Source of the DNA: Anaerolineales bacterium
GTDB taxonomy: Bacteria; Chloroflexota; Anaerolineae; Anaerolineales; JABWBV01
DNA: 42,604 bases
Direction of reading: 5' to 3'
Assembly (NCBI GenBank): GCA_020634875.1
Contig: JACKAX010000032.1
Coordinates: 1 to 42,604, forward strand
Made by a program: the position numbers and the translations under genes. The notes beneath the pieces were generated by a model. The model was not told the DNA's origin and searched no databases. It saw only the letters and a list, made by a program, of their open reading frames with translations. The first letter of the stretch is position 1, and each line of letters begins with the position of its first letter. This document shows positions 24,279 to 31,790 of the stretch, piece after piece.

Positions 24279-25826
24279 ATGAAACTCCTCACCACCTCTC
24301 AAATGCGTGCTGTTGAACAACAAGCCGACGCCTCCGGTCTCTCCTACGCCGAAATGATGGAAAACGCCGGAAGCGGCCTGGCCGAAATTATCGAAAACGA
24401 ATATGGCTACTACGCCGCCGAAGGGATTCTCGCCCTCGTCGGCAAAGGCAACAATGGGGGCGATGCACTGGTGGCCCTCACCTATCTGGCGGAAAATGAA
24501 TGGCGCTGTACCGCCTATCTCGCCGCCGACCGTCCAAATGACCCCCTCGTGGCGCGCCTCCGCGCCGCGGGCGGAGAAATTCTCCTGGCGAGCGCGGGCA
24601 CCGCGTCCGAACTGCTTCCTGATGCCCTCGCCTCCCACCCCTTGCTCCTCGACGGGCTGCTGGGCACAGGCTTTCACCTCCCCCTGCGCGGCTCCCTGCT
24701 AAAACTCCTCACCCATCTTCATACTCTCCTTGCCGACTTTGACGAACCCCCAACCATCATCGCCGTGGACTGCCCCTCCGGCTTAGACTGCGATACTGGC
24801 GAAGTCGCCCCCGAAACCCTCCCCGCCGATCTGACCGTCACGATGGCTGCCGCCAAACCCGGCTTTTACGCCTTCCCCGGCGCAGAATATACCGGCGAAA
24901 TCCACCTCTCCGAAATCGGCGATCTCGATGGCCTCTCTGCGTGGGATGAAATCCACCGGTTTGTCGTGAACGAAGACACCGTCGCCAATCTCATTCCCGA
25001 ACGCTCGCGCAACGCACACAAAGGCACTTTCGGCACGGTGATCGGGGTGGCAGGGTCTGTCAATTATCCGGGCGCGGCGATGCTGTCCGGCAAAGCGGCG
25101 TACCGCGTAGGGGCGGGATTGGTCACGCTCGCCGTGCCCCGTCCAGTGCAGCCCTTCCTCGCAGGTCACTTCCCCGAAGCAACCTGGCTCCCCTTGCCCG
25201 ACAAAGACGGCTTCATCGCAATGGAAGCGGACGAAATCCTGCGCGACAATCTGGGCCGCGCCACGGCCATGCTCATTGGCCCCGGCTTTGGGCTACACGA
25301 AGCAACCCGTCACTTCCTCGCGCGGTTTCTCACCCCCGAACTTCCTCCTCTCGTGATGGATGCCGATGGCCTTAAACTCCTCGCCCAACTCCCCGGCTGG
25401 TCCGAACGTTTGCCCCCGTCTACCATCCTCACCCCCCACCCTGGCGAAATGGCGATCCTGACTGGCCTCTCCTCCGCCGACCTCCAGGCTAACCGTCTGA
25501 CTCTCGCGGAACGCTACGCCAAAGAGTGGGGACACATCGTCGTCTTAAAAGGCGCGTTCACCGTCATCGCCTCCCCCGACGGACGTACTGCCCTCGCGCC
25601 CATCGCCACCCCCGCGCTCGCCCGCGCGGGAACTGGGGATGTGTTGGCCGGAATGATCACCGGCCTCCGCGCACAGGGCATGTACGCATTCGACGCTGCG
25701 GTCGCAGGCGTGTGGCTTCACGGACAAGCCGGGATTCAGGCAGAGAACGCGCTGGGAAACAGCGCGTCCGTGCTGGCTGGGGATATTTTGGATGAAATTA
25801 AAGAAGTAATGGGAACTTTTGGCTAG
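24279..25826 (+). CDS. nnr: Bifunctional NAD(P)H-hydrate epimerase and ADP/ATP-dependent dehydratase
   Basis: A 515-aa metabolite-repair enzyme. The N-terminal epimerase (YjeF_N, residues 1-220) interconverts S- and R-NAD(P)HX; its nucleotide loop is GKGNNGGD (55-62) and DCPSGLDCDTG follows. The C-terminal dehydratase (YjeF_C/NnrD, about 230-510) restores NAD(P)H; it shows HKGTFGTVIGVAGS, LTPHPGEMAIL and AGTGDVLAGMI, the ribokinase-like active-site motif. Length matches the fused form of E. coli. The gene overlaps the convergent methyltransferase gene by 4 bp at its 3' end. A TATAAT about 50 bp upstream with the DtxR-type box over its -35 region hints at metal control, which would be unusual. 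Confidence 0.96.
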   Translation: MKLLTTSQMRAVEQQADASGLSYAEMMENAGSGLAEIIENEYGYYAAEGILALVGKGNNGGDALVALTYLAENEWRCTAYLAADRPNDPLVARLRAAGGEILLASAGTASELLPDALASHPLLLDGLLGTGFHLPLRGSLLKLLTHLHTLLADFDEPPTIIAVDCPSGLDCDTGEVAPETLPADLTVTMAAAKPGFYAFPGAEYTGEIHLSEIGDLDGLSAWDEIHRFVVNEDTVANLIPERSRNAHKGTFGTVIGVAGSVNYPGAAMLSGKAAYRVGAGLVTLAVPRPVQPFLAGHFPEATWLPLPDKDGFIAMEADEILRDNLGRATAMLIGPGFGLHEATRHFLARFLTPELPPLVMDADGLKLLAQLPGWSERLPPSTILTPHPGEMAILTGLSSADLQANRLTLAERYAKEWGHIVVLKGAFTVIASPDGRTALAPIATPALARAGTGDVLAGMITGLRAQGMYAFDAAVAGVWLHGQAGIQAENALGNSASVLAGDILDEIKEVMGTFG

Positions 25827-26383
25827 GGTGCGAAACTCACTGCTGAAAACATTCTCCCCAGGAATCGGCTGGGCTGGGTGGTGAGGAGGCGAGTGTTGGC
25901 GAACCCGGCACGGGTAGCAAGGGTTTCCCAAGTGGAATAGGAGAGCGGATAAGGAACCCAGTGGTTGCCGCGATCAGTGTCATATTCGACGAGGATCAGT
26001 CTGCCTCCTGGTTTGAGAAGCGTTTGGATTTGGGCGAGGATCGGCTCTTTGCGGCGATGAAAGTGCAGGGAGTTCGCCATCAGTACCCCGTCGAGGGGTG
26101 GTAAAGCGAGAGAACGGGTAAAATCGGCGGGGAGGTAGTGAACGTTTGCGTGGGGAAATTGGGCGCGCATCGCACGTTCTTGCTCGTGCAGGGCAGAGGC
26201 ATCCCGGTCAACAGAGTAAATTTCAGCGTTGGGAGGCAGGATATCGGCCAGGGCAAGGGTAAACGCGCCGTGTCCGGAACCCAGATCGGCCCAGATCGGG
26301 GGCGGGGAAAGGTGTTCGGGCGAGGAGGGTGAGGGAACGGGGATGCCGTCGCAGATCAGACGGACGTGGTCGGCATGATTCAC
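25823..26383 (-). CDS. Class I SAM-dependent methyltransferase
   Basis: A 186-aa protein with motif I WADLGSGHGAFTLALA, acidic ribose-binding position in IYSVDRDASAL, PADFTRSLALPPLDGVLMANSLHF and LLKPGGRLILVEYD. Closest in style to Methyltransf_25/31 proteins; substrate unknown. The start is GTG at 26383, three bases after the stop of the MmcQ/YjbR gene, so the two are coupled. The 3' end overlaps nnr by 4 bp on the other strand, so no terminator separates the convergent genes. Confidence 0.88.
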   Translation of the reverse strand: MNHADHVRLICDGIPVPSPSSPEHLSPPPIWADLGSGHGAFTLALADILPPNAEIYSVDRDASALHEQERAMRAQFPHANVHYLPADFTRSLALPPLDGVLMANSLHFHRRKEPILAQIQTLLKPGGRLILVEYDTDRGNHWVPYPLSYSTWETLATRAGFANTRLLTTQPSRFLGRMFSAVSFAP

Positions 26384-26386
26384 GAG

Positions 26387-26743
26387 TTATCCACCTAAAA
26401 GTTGTTCACGATCTTTCTTTCGTAATCCCTTCACGACCAATTCGTAGGAATCATCCATCAGTTCAAAAATCAGGCTTTCAGGAACACTCCCCGTCAAATC
26501 CACAGTGATCCAATGGCGTTTATCCATATGATACCCTTCCCGAATCCCCCCAAACTGGCGCCGGAAAAACAGCGCATCGTCAGGATCGCATTTCAAGTTC
26601 ACACTTTTGGGTTCTAGTTCATCCCCGGTAAGGGCGAACATTTTGCCCATCACTTTGTATACAAGGGTGTCGGGGCCAAACGGACGTTCTTCGGTGGTGC
26701 CGGGTTTGGCGAGACAGTGCGTGCGGAGGGTATCAAGATTCAT
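26387..26743 (-). CDS. MmcQ/YjbR family protein
   Basis: A 118-aa alpha/beta protein of the YjbR/MmcQ (CyaY-like fold) family, thought to bind DNA in some members. Key matches are the start MNLDTLRTHCLAKPGTTEERPFG, YKVMGKMFAL, VNLKCDPDDA and HWITVDL..SVPESLIFELMDDSYELV. The ATG at 26743 is chosen because it begins the conserved domain; a TTG 27 bp upstream would add nothing conserved. The function in vivo is unknown. Confidence 0.92.
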   Translation of the reverse strand: MNLDTLRTHCLAKPGTTEERPFGPDTLVYKVMGKMFALTGDELEPKSVNLKCDPDDALFFRRQFGGIREGYHMDKRHWITVDLTGSVPESLIFELMDDSYELVVKGLRKKDREQLLGG

Positions 26744-26815
26744 GCCCGTAATCGTATCAGAAATTGGCAAACCATACGCCAGGAAATGATAAAATAGCCG
26801 CGCTCACAGTCATCG

Positions 26816-26858
26816 AAACTTCGGAAATCGCTTTGAAACCCACAGGCTTCCGAAGTTT
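26816..26858. repeat. Inverted repeat, ACTTCGGAAGT family, copy 2
   Basis: AAACTTCGGAA (26816-26826) and TTCCGAAGTTT (26848-26858) enclose 21 bp. It lies 20 bp upstream of the gatC start, in its probable leader. The arms match those at 11658-11758. Confidence 0.85.
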
Positions 26859-26877
26859 GGAAACGAAAAGGAATCCT

Positions 26878-27198
26878 ATGCCCGAAGAAATCACCCCCGA
26901 ACTGTTTGACCATCTCGTCGAACTTGCCGCCCTCGAACTAACCCCCGCCGAATCCGAATACCTGCGCCGGGAATTGAACCACCAACTCGCCTCGATCCAC
27001 ACCCTCGCCGCCATCCCCCTCCCTGACGATGTCGAACCCGCCGCCCGGGGAGTGCCGTACCCCGTTGAAGTCAGCGCCCCCCCGCGGGAAGACGTTCACC
27101 AACCCTACACCAACGTCGCCGCCCTCCTCGCCCAGGCCCCCAATGTAGACGAAAACTACATCATCGTCCCCGAAATTCCCCACGAAGAACTTGAATAA
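26878..27198 (+). CDS. gatC: Asp-tRNA(Asn)/Glu-tRNA(Gln) amidotransferase subunit C
   Basis: A 106-aa subunit that wraps round and stabilises GatA in the GatCAB complex, which amidates mischarged Glu-tRNA(Gln) and Asp-tRNA(Asn). The N-terminal helices LFDHLVELAALELTPAESEYLRREL and the C-terminal tail APNVDENYIIVPEI match GatC. The ATG at 26878 has an AAGGAA ribosome site; a TTG further upstream would run through a palindromic repeat. gatA follows 79 bp later; gatB is not in the window. Confidence 0.93.
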   Translation: MPEEITPELFDHLVELAALELTPAESEYLRRELNHQLASIHTLAAIPLPDDVEPAARGVPYPVEVSAPPREDVHQPYTNVAALLAQAPNVDENYIIVPEIPHEELE

Positions 27199-27204
27199 CC
27201 TTTG

Positions 27205-27270
27205 ACACAAATTTTCACGAACATACACGAAAAGTCTTTCTTCGTAAAATTCGTGTAATTCGTGTCGAAA
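27205..27270. repeat. Intergenic repeat with TTCGTG/CACGAA words
   Basis: Between gatC and gatA. CACGAACATACACGAAAA is followed by TTCGTAAAATTCGTG and AATTCGTGTCG, an imperfect inverted arrangement that could fold. It resembles a widespread class of bacterial intergenic repeats. Only one copy is present here. Confidence 0.6.
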
Positions 27271-27277
27271 AACATCT

Positions 27278-28846
27278 ATGAACATCCCCTTCCTCCCCGC
27301 CCACGAAATCGCCCGCCAGATCAAATCCGGCACCCTCACCGCTCTCGAAGTCACCGAAGCCCTCCTCGCCCACATCGAAAAAGTAGATGGCGAATCCGGC
27401 TCGATCCAGCCCCCAACCTCCTCCCCCGGTGTCCACGCCTTCATCACCGTCACCGCCGACCGCGCCCGCGCGCAGGCCCAAACCATTGACGCCCGCCTCG
27501 CCGCCGGAGAAGACCCCGGCCCCCTCGCTGGCGTCCCCTTCACCGTCAAAGACATCTTCTGCGTAGATGGCACCCCCTCCACTGCCGCGTCCCGCATCCT
27601 CGCCAACTTCACCGCCCCGTACACCGCCACCCCCGTCGAACGCCTGGAAGCGGCAGGTGCGATCATGCTCGGTAAAGTCAATCTTGACGAATTCACCTAC
27701 GGCTCATCCACAGAATCGTCCGCCTTTCAACCCGCCACGCGCAACCCGTGGGACACCACCCGCGCGCCGGGCGGCTCATCCGGGGGCAGTGCCGCCGCCG
27801 TCGCCGCGGGAGAAGGCCCCCTTTCGCTCGGCACAGACACCGCCGGAAGCATCCGCCAACCCGCGTCGTTCTGCGGCGTGGTCGGCCTCAAACCCACTTA
27901 TGGACGTGTCTCCCGCTACGGGCTGATTGCCTTTGGCTCCTCGCTCGACTGCCCCGGCCCCCTGTCCCGAAACGTCACCGACGCCGCGCTCATGCTCAAC
28001 GCCATCGCTGGCCCCGACCCCCGCGACTCCACCGCCGCCAACGTTCCCGTGCCCGACTACACCGAAGGCATCAACGATGGGGTGAAAGGGATGCGGATCG
28101 GCCTGTCCCCTGACTATTTCCGCGTCACCTTCTTTGACGCCCAAACCGGCGAACTCCACGAACGCCCCCTCCCCGACGAAATCCGTGACGCCACCCTCCG
28201 CGCCGCCGAACTCCTGGCCCGCGCGGGCGCGGAAATCGTCGAAAACGTGCCCATGCCCCACACGCAATACGGCATCCCCGCCTACTTCGTCATCTCCCGC
28301 GTGGAAGCGGCCTCCAACCTCCACCGCTTCGACGGCGTGAAATACGGCTACCGCACCCCTGACCGCGTCGCCGACCTGCGCGAGATGTACCGCAAGACCC
28401 GCGCGCAAGGCTTTGGCCCCCAGCCCAAACTGCGGATTTTGATGGGTATGTACGTCAGTGCGGCACAGTACAGCGAACAATATTACAACCGCGCCCTGCG
28501 CGTCCGCTCCCTCATCCGCCGCGACTTCGACGAAGCCTTCGACCCCTACGGCGCACACCGCCTGCACGCCATCCTGACCCCCAGCACCCCCTCCGCCGCC
28601 TTCCCCATCGGCGACGTATTCGGGGATTCCGTACTGATGCAGTACTCCGATCAACTCAACGTTCCCGCCAACCACGCCGGAACCCCAGGCATCTCCCTCC
28701 CCGCTGGATTGGATGGGAGTCGATTGCCTATTGGGATTCAGTTGTTGGGGCCGGATTTTTCGGAGGCCATATTGCTGCGGATTGGGCGCGCGTATGAGGT
28801 GGCGACGGAACATGAAGGGTGGAGAAATGAGAGGCCGGGTGTCTAA
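27278..28846 (+). CDS. gatA: Asp-tRNA(Asn)/Glu-tRNA(Gln) amidotransferase subunit A
   Basis: A 522-aa amidase that releases ammonia from glutamine for tRNA-bound Glu/Asp amidation in GatCAB. The amidase-signature triad is Lys91 (FTVKDIF), the cis-Ser in GGSSGGS (about Ser167) and the nucleophile Ser191 (GTDTAGSIRQP). FCGVVGLKPTYGRVSRYGLIAFGSSLD is the GatA signature, separating it from general amidases, and the C-terminal DQLNVPANHAGTPGISLPAG is typical. It is slightly longer than the usual 480-490 aa because of small loops, for example around residue 290. A GNAT gene overlaps its 3' end. Confidence 0.96.
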   Translation: MNIPFLPAHEIARQIKSGTLTALEVTEALLAHIEKVDGESGSIQPPTSSPGVHAFITVTADRARAQAQTIDARLAAGEDPGPLAGVPFTVKDIFCVDGTPSTAASRILANFTAPYTATPVERLEAAGAIMLGKVNLDEFTYGSSTESSAFQPATRNPWDTTRAPGGSSGGSAAAVAAGEGPLSLGTDTAGSIRQPASFCGVVGLKPTYGRVSRYGLIAFGSSLDCPGPLSRNVTDAALMLNAIAGPDPRDSTAANVPVPDYTEGINDGVKGMRIGLSPDYFRVTFFDAQTGELHERPLPDEIRDATLRAAELLARAGAEIVENVPMPHTQYGIPAYFVISRVEAASNLHRFDGVKYGYRTPDRVADLREMYRKTRAQGFGPQPKLRILMGMYVSAAQYSEQYYNRALRVRSLIRRDFDEAFDPYGAHRLHAILTPSTPSAAFPIGDVFGDSVLMQYSDQLNVPANHAGTPGISLPAGLDGSRLPIGIQLLGPDFSEAILLRIGRAYEVATEHEGWRNERPGV

Positions 28847-29303
28847 CATCCTCATCACCCCAACCCTCCCCACCACCCCCGAAGTCCGCGCCCTCATCGC
28901 TGAACTCGAAACCGCCCTCGAGCATCCCGCTTACCCGCCCGAATCGCAGTACGGATACAGCGTCGAAAAGCTGGTCGCCGAAGGGGTGGCGTTTTTTGTC
29001 ATTTGGGTGGATGGGGAACCTGCCGGGTGTGGGGGGATTCAATTTTATGGGGAGGCGTATGGCGAACTCAAACGAATGTACGTCCGCCCACAGTTTCGGG
29101 GGTTGGGGTTGGGGAAGAAGATGATCGAGCATCTTGAGGAGGTCGCCTGCCAGCGTGGGGTTAACGTGCTCCGTCTGGAAACGGGGACCTTTCAACACGA
29201 GGCGATTGGGTTGTACGAAAAGATGGGGTTTAAGCAGATTTCCGCGTTCGGGGAATATCGGGCATCAGCGGTGAATGTGTTTTATGAGAAAAGAATGATT
29301 TAG
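28827..29303 (+). CDS. GNAT-family N-acetyltransferase
   Basis: A 158-aa acetyl-CoA-dependent transferase. Motif A is MYVRPQFRGLGLGKKMIEHLEE, with RGLGLGKK forming the pyrophosphate-binding loop; motif B follows in LRLETGTFQHEAIGLYEKMGFK. It resembles the PhnO/YjgM-like small GNATs with the substrate unknown. I choose ATG 28827 because GGTGGAG lies just upstream; it overlaps gatA by 20 bp. An ATG at 28812 is an alternative. Confidence 0.9.
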   Translation: MRGRVSNILITPTLPTTPEVRALIAELETALEHPAYPPESQYGYSVEKLVAEGVAFFVIWVDGEPAGCGGIQFYGEAYGELKRMYVRPQFRGLGLGKKMIEHLEEVACQRGVNVLRLETGTFQHEAIGLYEKMGFKQISAFGEYRASAVNVFYEKRMI

Positions 29304-29360
29304 TACTGGTAATTTCACGTTCCCCAATCCCTCCATAAATATCTTGAGGTTTTCAGACCC

Positions 29361-29397
29361 GCACCCTTCGACTTCGCAAAGCCTCCGCTCAGGGTGC
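29361..29397. repeat. CCTTCGAC..GCTCAGGG repeat, copy 1
   Basis: GCACCCT (29361-29367) and AGGGTGC (29391-29397) flank CCTTCGAC and GCTCAGGG words, as in a common bacterial interspersed repeat. A second copy lies inside the P-type ATPase gene at 42404-42440. Confidence 0.7.
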
Positions 29398-29419
29398 TAT
29401 TATGTGTGAATATCTACCC

Positions 29420-29450
29420 TTGACTCTCACGTAACGTAAGGGTTTATCAT
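29420..29450 (+). promoter_or_regulatory. MerR-type promoter/operator with 19-bp spacer
   Basis: TTGACT (29420-29425) and TATCAT (29445-29450) are separated by 19 bp, the overlong spacing of promoters that MerR-type activators untwist. The spacer holds an imperfect dyad, CTCACGTAACGTAAG. The ATG of the regulator gene follows the -10 box after 7 nt, so the transcript should be leaderless and the gene autoregulated. Confidence 0.8.
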
Positions 29451-29457
29451 TGGGGAC

Positions 29458-30252
29458 ATGAAAGAAAACGGATCATACACCGTCAAACAATTGTCCGAAC
29501 TGGCAGGGGTAAGCGTGCGGACGCTGCACTATTACGACGAAATCGGCTTGCTCAGACCTTCTTCGGTGGGGGCGAATCATTATCGTTCCTATGACGATGC
29601 CGCCTTGCTTCGGCTCCAGCAGATTCTCTTTTACCGGGAGATGGCCCTCGACCTGACCCAAATCAAAGCGATTCTGGATGCCCCGAACTTTGACCTGGTT
29701 TCCGCCCTGCAAACCCACCGCCAAACGTTACAAACCAAAATCGAGCGGCTGAACACGCTCATTCAGACAGTGGACACGACCATCTTACACATCCTCGGAG
29801 AGGTGAATATGAGCCAAAAGAAAATTTTCCAGGGGTTTAGCGAAGAAAAGCAAAAAGCTTATGAAGAAGAAGCGACCAACCTTTGGGGCGAGACGGTCAA
29901 AGAGACCACCAAACTTTGGAACAGCTACGGTAAAGCACGCCAACAGGAGATCCTGGACGAAGGCGGCGCGATTTATGCCGACCTCGCCACCAACATGGAC
30001 AAAGGCCCGGAAAGCGAAGAAATTCAGGCGATGCTCGTGCGCTGGCACGACCACCTGCGCTATTTTTACGAACCTTCCATCGAAACCCTCGCAGGCTTGG
30101 GCGACATGTACCACGACCACCCCGATTTCAACGCCACCTTCACCGCCATCCACCCCGCCTTGCCCGCCTTCTTGAAACAAGCCATCGCCCATTACGTGGA
30201 TGTGCTGGAAACGCGCTGGCTAGAGCGGGAATTAGGAATACTCGAAGAGTAA
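29458..30252 (+). CDS. MerR-family regulator with TipAS ligand-binding domain
   Basis: A 264-aa transcription factor. Residues 6-75 are the MerR winged helix (YTVKQLSELAGVSVRTLHYYDEIGLLRPS), 76-112 the dimerisation coiled coil, and 119-260 a TipAS domain (KIFQGFSEEKQKAYEEEATNLWGETVKET, then YADLATNMDKGPESEEIQ and HPALPAFLKQAIAHYV). TipAL of Streptomyces binds thiopeptide antibiotics through this domain and activates its own promoter; the ligand here is unknown. The upstream 19-bp-spacer promoter fits autoactivation. The next gene on this strand starts 108 bp on and could be a target. Confidence 0.95.
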   Translation: MKENGSYTVKQLSELAGVSVRTLHYYDEIGLLRPSSVGANHYRSYDDAALLRLQQILFYREMALDLTQIKAILDAPNFDLVSALQTHRQTLQTKIERLNTLIQTVDTTILHILGEVNMSQKKIFQGFSEEKQKAYEEEATNLWGETVKETTKLWNSYGKARQQEILDEGGAIYADLATNMDKGPESEEIQAMLVRWHDHLRYFYEPSIETLAGLGDMYHDHPDFNATFTAIHPALPAFLKQAIAHYVDVLETRWLERELGILEE

Positions 30253-30342
30253 ATCGTACACAGATCGCACAGAAAACACAGATCTTCACAGATAAATTTA
30301 TAAAAATTTTCTGTGTTCATCTATTTCCTCTGCGTTTTCTGT
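30253..30342. repeat. Intergenic repeat with ACAGAAAACAC/TTTTCTGTG words
   Basis: CACAGAAAACACAGAT on the left and CTGCGTTTTCTGTG on the right form a loose inverted repeat with further CTGTG words in the centre. This resembles a widely distributed intergenic repeat type. It ends just before the ribosome site of the AAA+ gene. Confidence 0.6.
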
Positions 30343-30360
30343 GTACAAGGAGTCAATGCG

Positions 30361-31275
30361 ATGCCCAACAATGACACTCTCCCCCGCCCCACCCACGCAG
30401 GGCGCGTGATCCCGCCGGGGGGCGAAACCCGCGCGGAGTCCGTGGCCGAGATCGCCAAACGCCTCGACCTGTTCACCGTTGAAACGCCGCGCCGCCAGTT
30501 CAAAGATTTGATCTTGCCCGAAGCGACGTTTCTGCAGTTCAAGAGTCTGCTGACCAAAATCCGTTACCATCGCGTGCTGTACGAAGATTTTGGCCTGGGC
30601 GAGATTGACCCCTACGGCGGGCGGACGGCGATCAACTTGTATGGGCCGCCGGGGACGGGGAAGAGTTTTGCGGCGGACGCCATCGCCAATGAGTTGGGGA
30701 TGGGGATCATCCGGGCGAATTACGCGGAGATTGAGTCGAAATATGTGGGGGAGACGGCGAAGAACATCAAAGCGGCGTTTCAAAAGGCGCGGGAGACGGG
30801 GGCGCTGCTGTTTTTTGACGAGGCGGATTCGATTTTAGGGCGGCGGCTGTCGAACGTGCGGCAGAGTACGGACCACGCGGTGAACGTGAGTCGGGCGGTG
30901 ATGCTGTTGGAGCTGGATCAGTTTGATGGGGTGACAGTGTTTGCGACGAATTTGGCGTCGAATTACGATACGGCGTTTATCCGGCGGATTTTGGGACACA
31001 TCGAGATGCCGTTGCCAGATGCCGAACAACGGTTGCGCTTGTGGTGGTATCACCTCCCCGCGCGGTTGCCGATCCAGTTAACGGATGATGATTGGGGGCG
31101 ATTAGTGCGGGAAACGGCGGGCCTCGCGGGCGGGGATATTTTGAATATCGTGGTGTATGCCGCGTCGATGGCGTTAGAACGGGAGGGGGTTAGTTGTCAG
31201 ATCACCGTAGAAGATTTTTCGCGAGCGATTGGGGCGAGTAAACGGGCGAAGGAAGAGATTGGAGTTTCCCTATAA
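30361..31275 (+). CDS. AAA+ ATPase, single-domain
   Basis: A 304-aa ATPase. Walker A GPPGTGKS (95-102), Walker B LLFFDEAD (149-156), sensor 1 in FATNLAS (Asn197) and paired Arg at 208-209 as Arg-finger candidates. KYVGET (128-133) corresponds to the pore loop of classical AAA unfoldases. The N-terminal 90 residues have no recognised domain, and there is no protease domain or TM helix. It could be a FtsH/Cdc48-like remodeler that works with a partner encoded elsewhere. The start ATG 30361 has AAGGAG 8 nt upstream. The substrate is unknown. Confidence 0.9.
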   Translation: MPNNDTLPRPTHAGRVIPPGGETRAESVAEIAKRLDLFTVETPRRQFKDLILPEATFLQFKSLLTKIRYHRVLYEDFGLGEIDPYGGRTAINLYGPPGTGKSFAADAIANELGMGIIRANYAEIESKYVGETAKNIKAAFQKARETGALLFFDEADSILGRRLSNVRQSTDHAVNVSRAVMLLELDQFDGVTVFATNLASNYDTAFIRRILGHIEMPLPDAEQRLRLWWYHLPARLPIQLTDDDWGRLVRETAGLAGGDILNIVVYAASMALEREGVSCQITVEDFSRAIGASKRAKEEIGVSL

Positions 31276-31310
31276 AAAAACAGGCCATGAACATGGCCTG
31301 TTTTTTTATA
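31271..31310. terminator. Bidirectional terminator between convergent genes
   Basis: A perfect 19-bp inverted repeat (31271-31289 and 31292-31310) with core CAGGCCATG/CATGGCCTG and runs of A and T at the flanks. It serves the AAA+ gene on the plus strand and the HIT gene on the minus strand. The stem begins inside the AAA+ stop region. Confidence 0.95.
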
Positions 31311-31313
31311 GGG

Positions 31314-31790
31314 CTAGAGGGAATGCTGAAGCGCGTGGGCGATTTGTTGCATGAGGGGTTGGTCGCGGGCGAGATCAAGGCAGAGGGCGTCTATGTGTGC
31401 CTGGGGATAATTCCAGGGGAGGTCGAGACGGTATTCGTCGGGTTCGGTCAGGTAACGGGGGACGATGTGGGCGTGGAGGGTGGGGTCGGAATTGCCGAAG
31501 AGGCCGTAATTAATGCGATATGCGCCGGTGACTTCCAACAGGGCGTCGCCGACGCGGGCCATATCGGTGAGGAATTGGGCACGTTGGGCGGGGGAAAGGC
31601 CATTGAGCGAGGCGACGGTGGGAACGGCGCGCAGGATGCAGTAGCCGCGTAAAAATTGCATGTTGCACAGTTCTACGTGCCCAGACGGGAGGGTATAAAT
31701 GAGGTGGGGGTGGGGGGCAAAAGCATTACCCAAACGGGGATCATACCAGTATAGTAGAGGGGAGATATGACAGAAGTGACAGTTACCCAC
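31314..31790 (-). CDS. HIT-family nucleotide hydrolase/transferase
   Basis: A 158-aa protein with the histidine-triad motif as LHAHIVPRY, where the first His of HxHxH is replaced by Thr but the middle catalytic His is kept; this variant is typical of one HIT subfamily. The N-terminus NCHFCHIS has the CxxC zinc knuckle common in HIT proteins. Family members cleave nucleoside phosphoramidates or dinucleoside polyphosphates. The start is GTG at 31790, directly after the stop of the glycosyltransferase gene. The codons for NCHFCH coincide with an arm-like copy (31774-31787) of the GTGACAGTCAC repeat. Confidence 0.85.
   Translation of the reverse strand: MGNCHFCHISPLLYWYDPRLGNAFAPHPHLIYTLPSGHVELCNMQFLRGYCILRAVPTVASLNGLSPAQRAQFLTDMARVGDALLEVTGAYRINYGLFGNSDPTLHAHIVPRYLTEPDEYRLDLPWNYPQAHIDALCLDLARDQPLMQQIAHALQHSL

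Noticed and set aside
27776..28897. Minus-strand open frame of 373 codons
   Set aside because: Antisense to gatA, which has a complete amidase triad.
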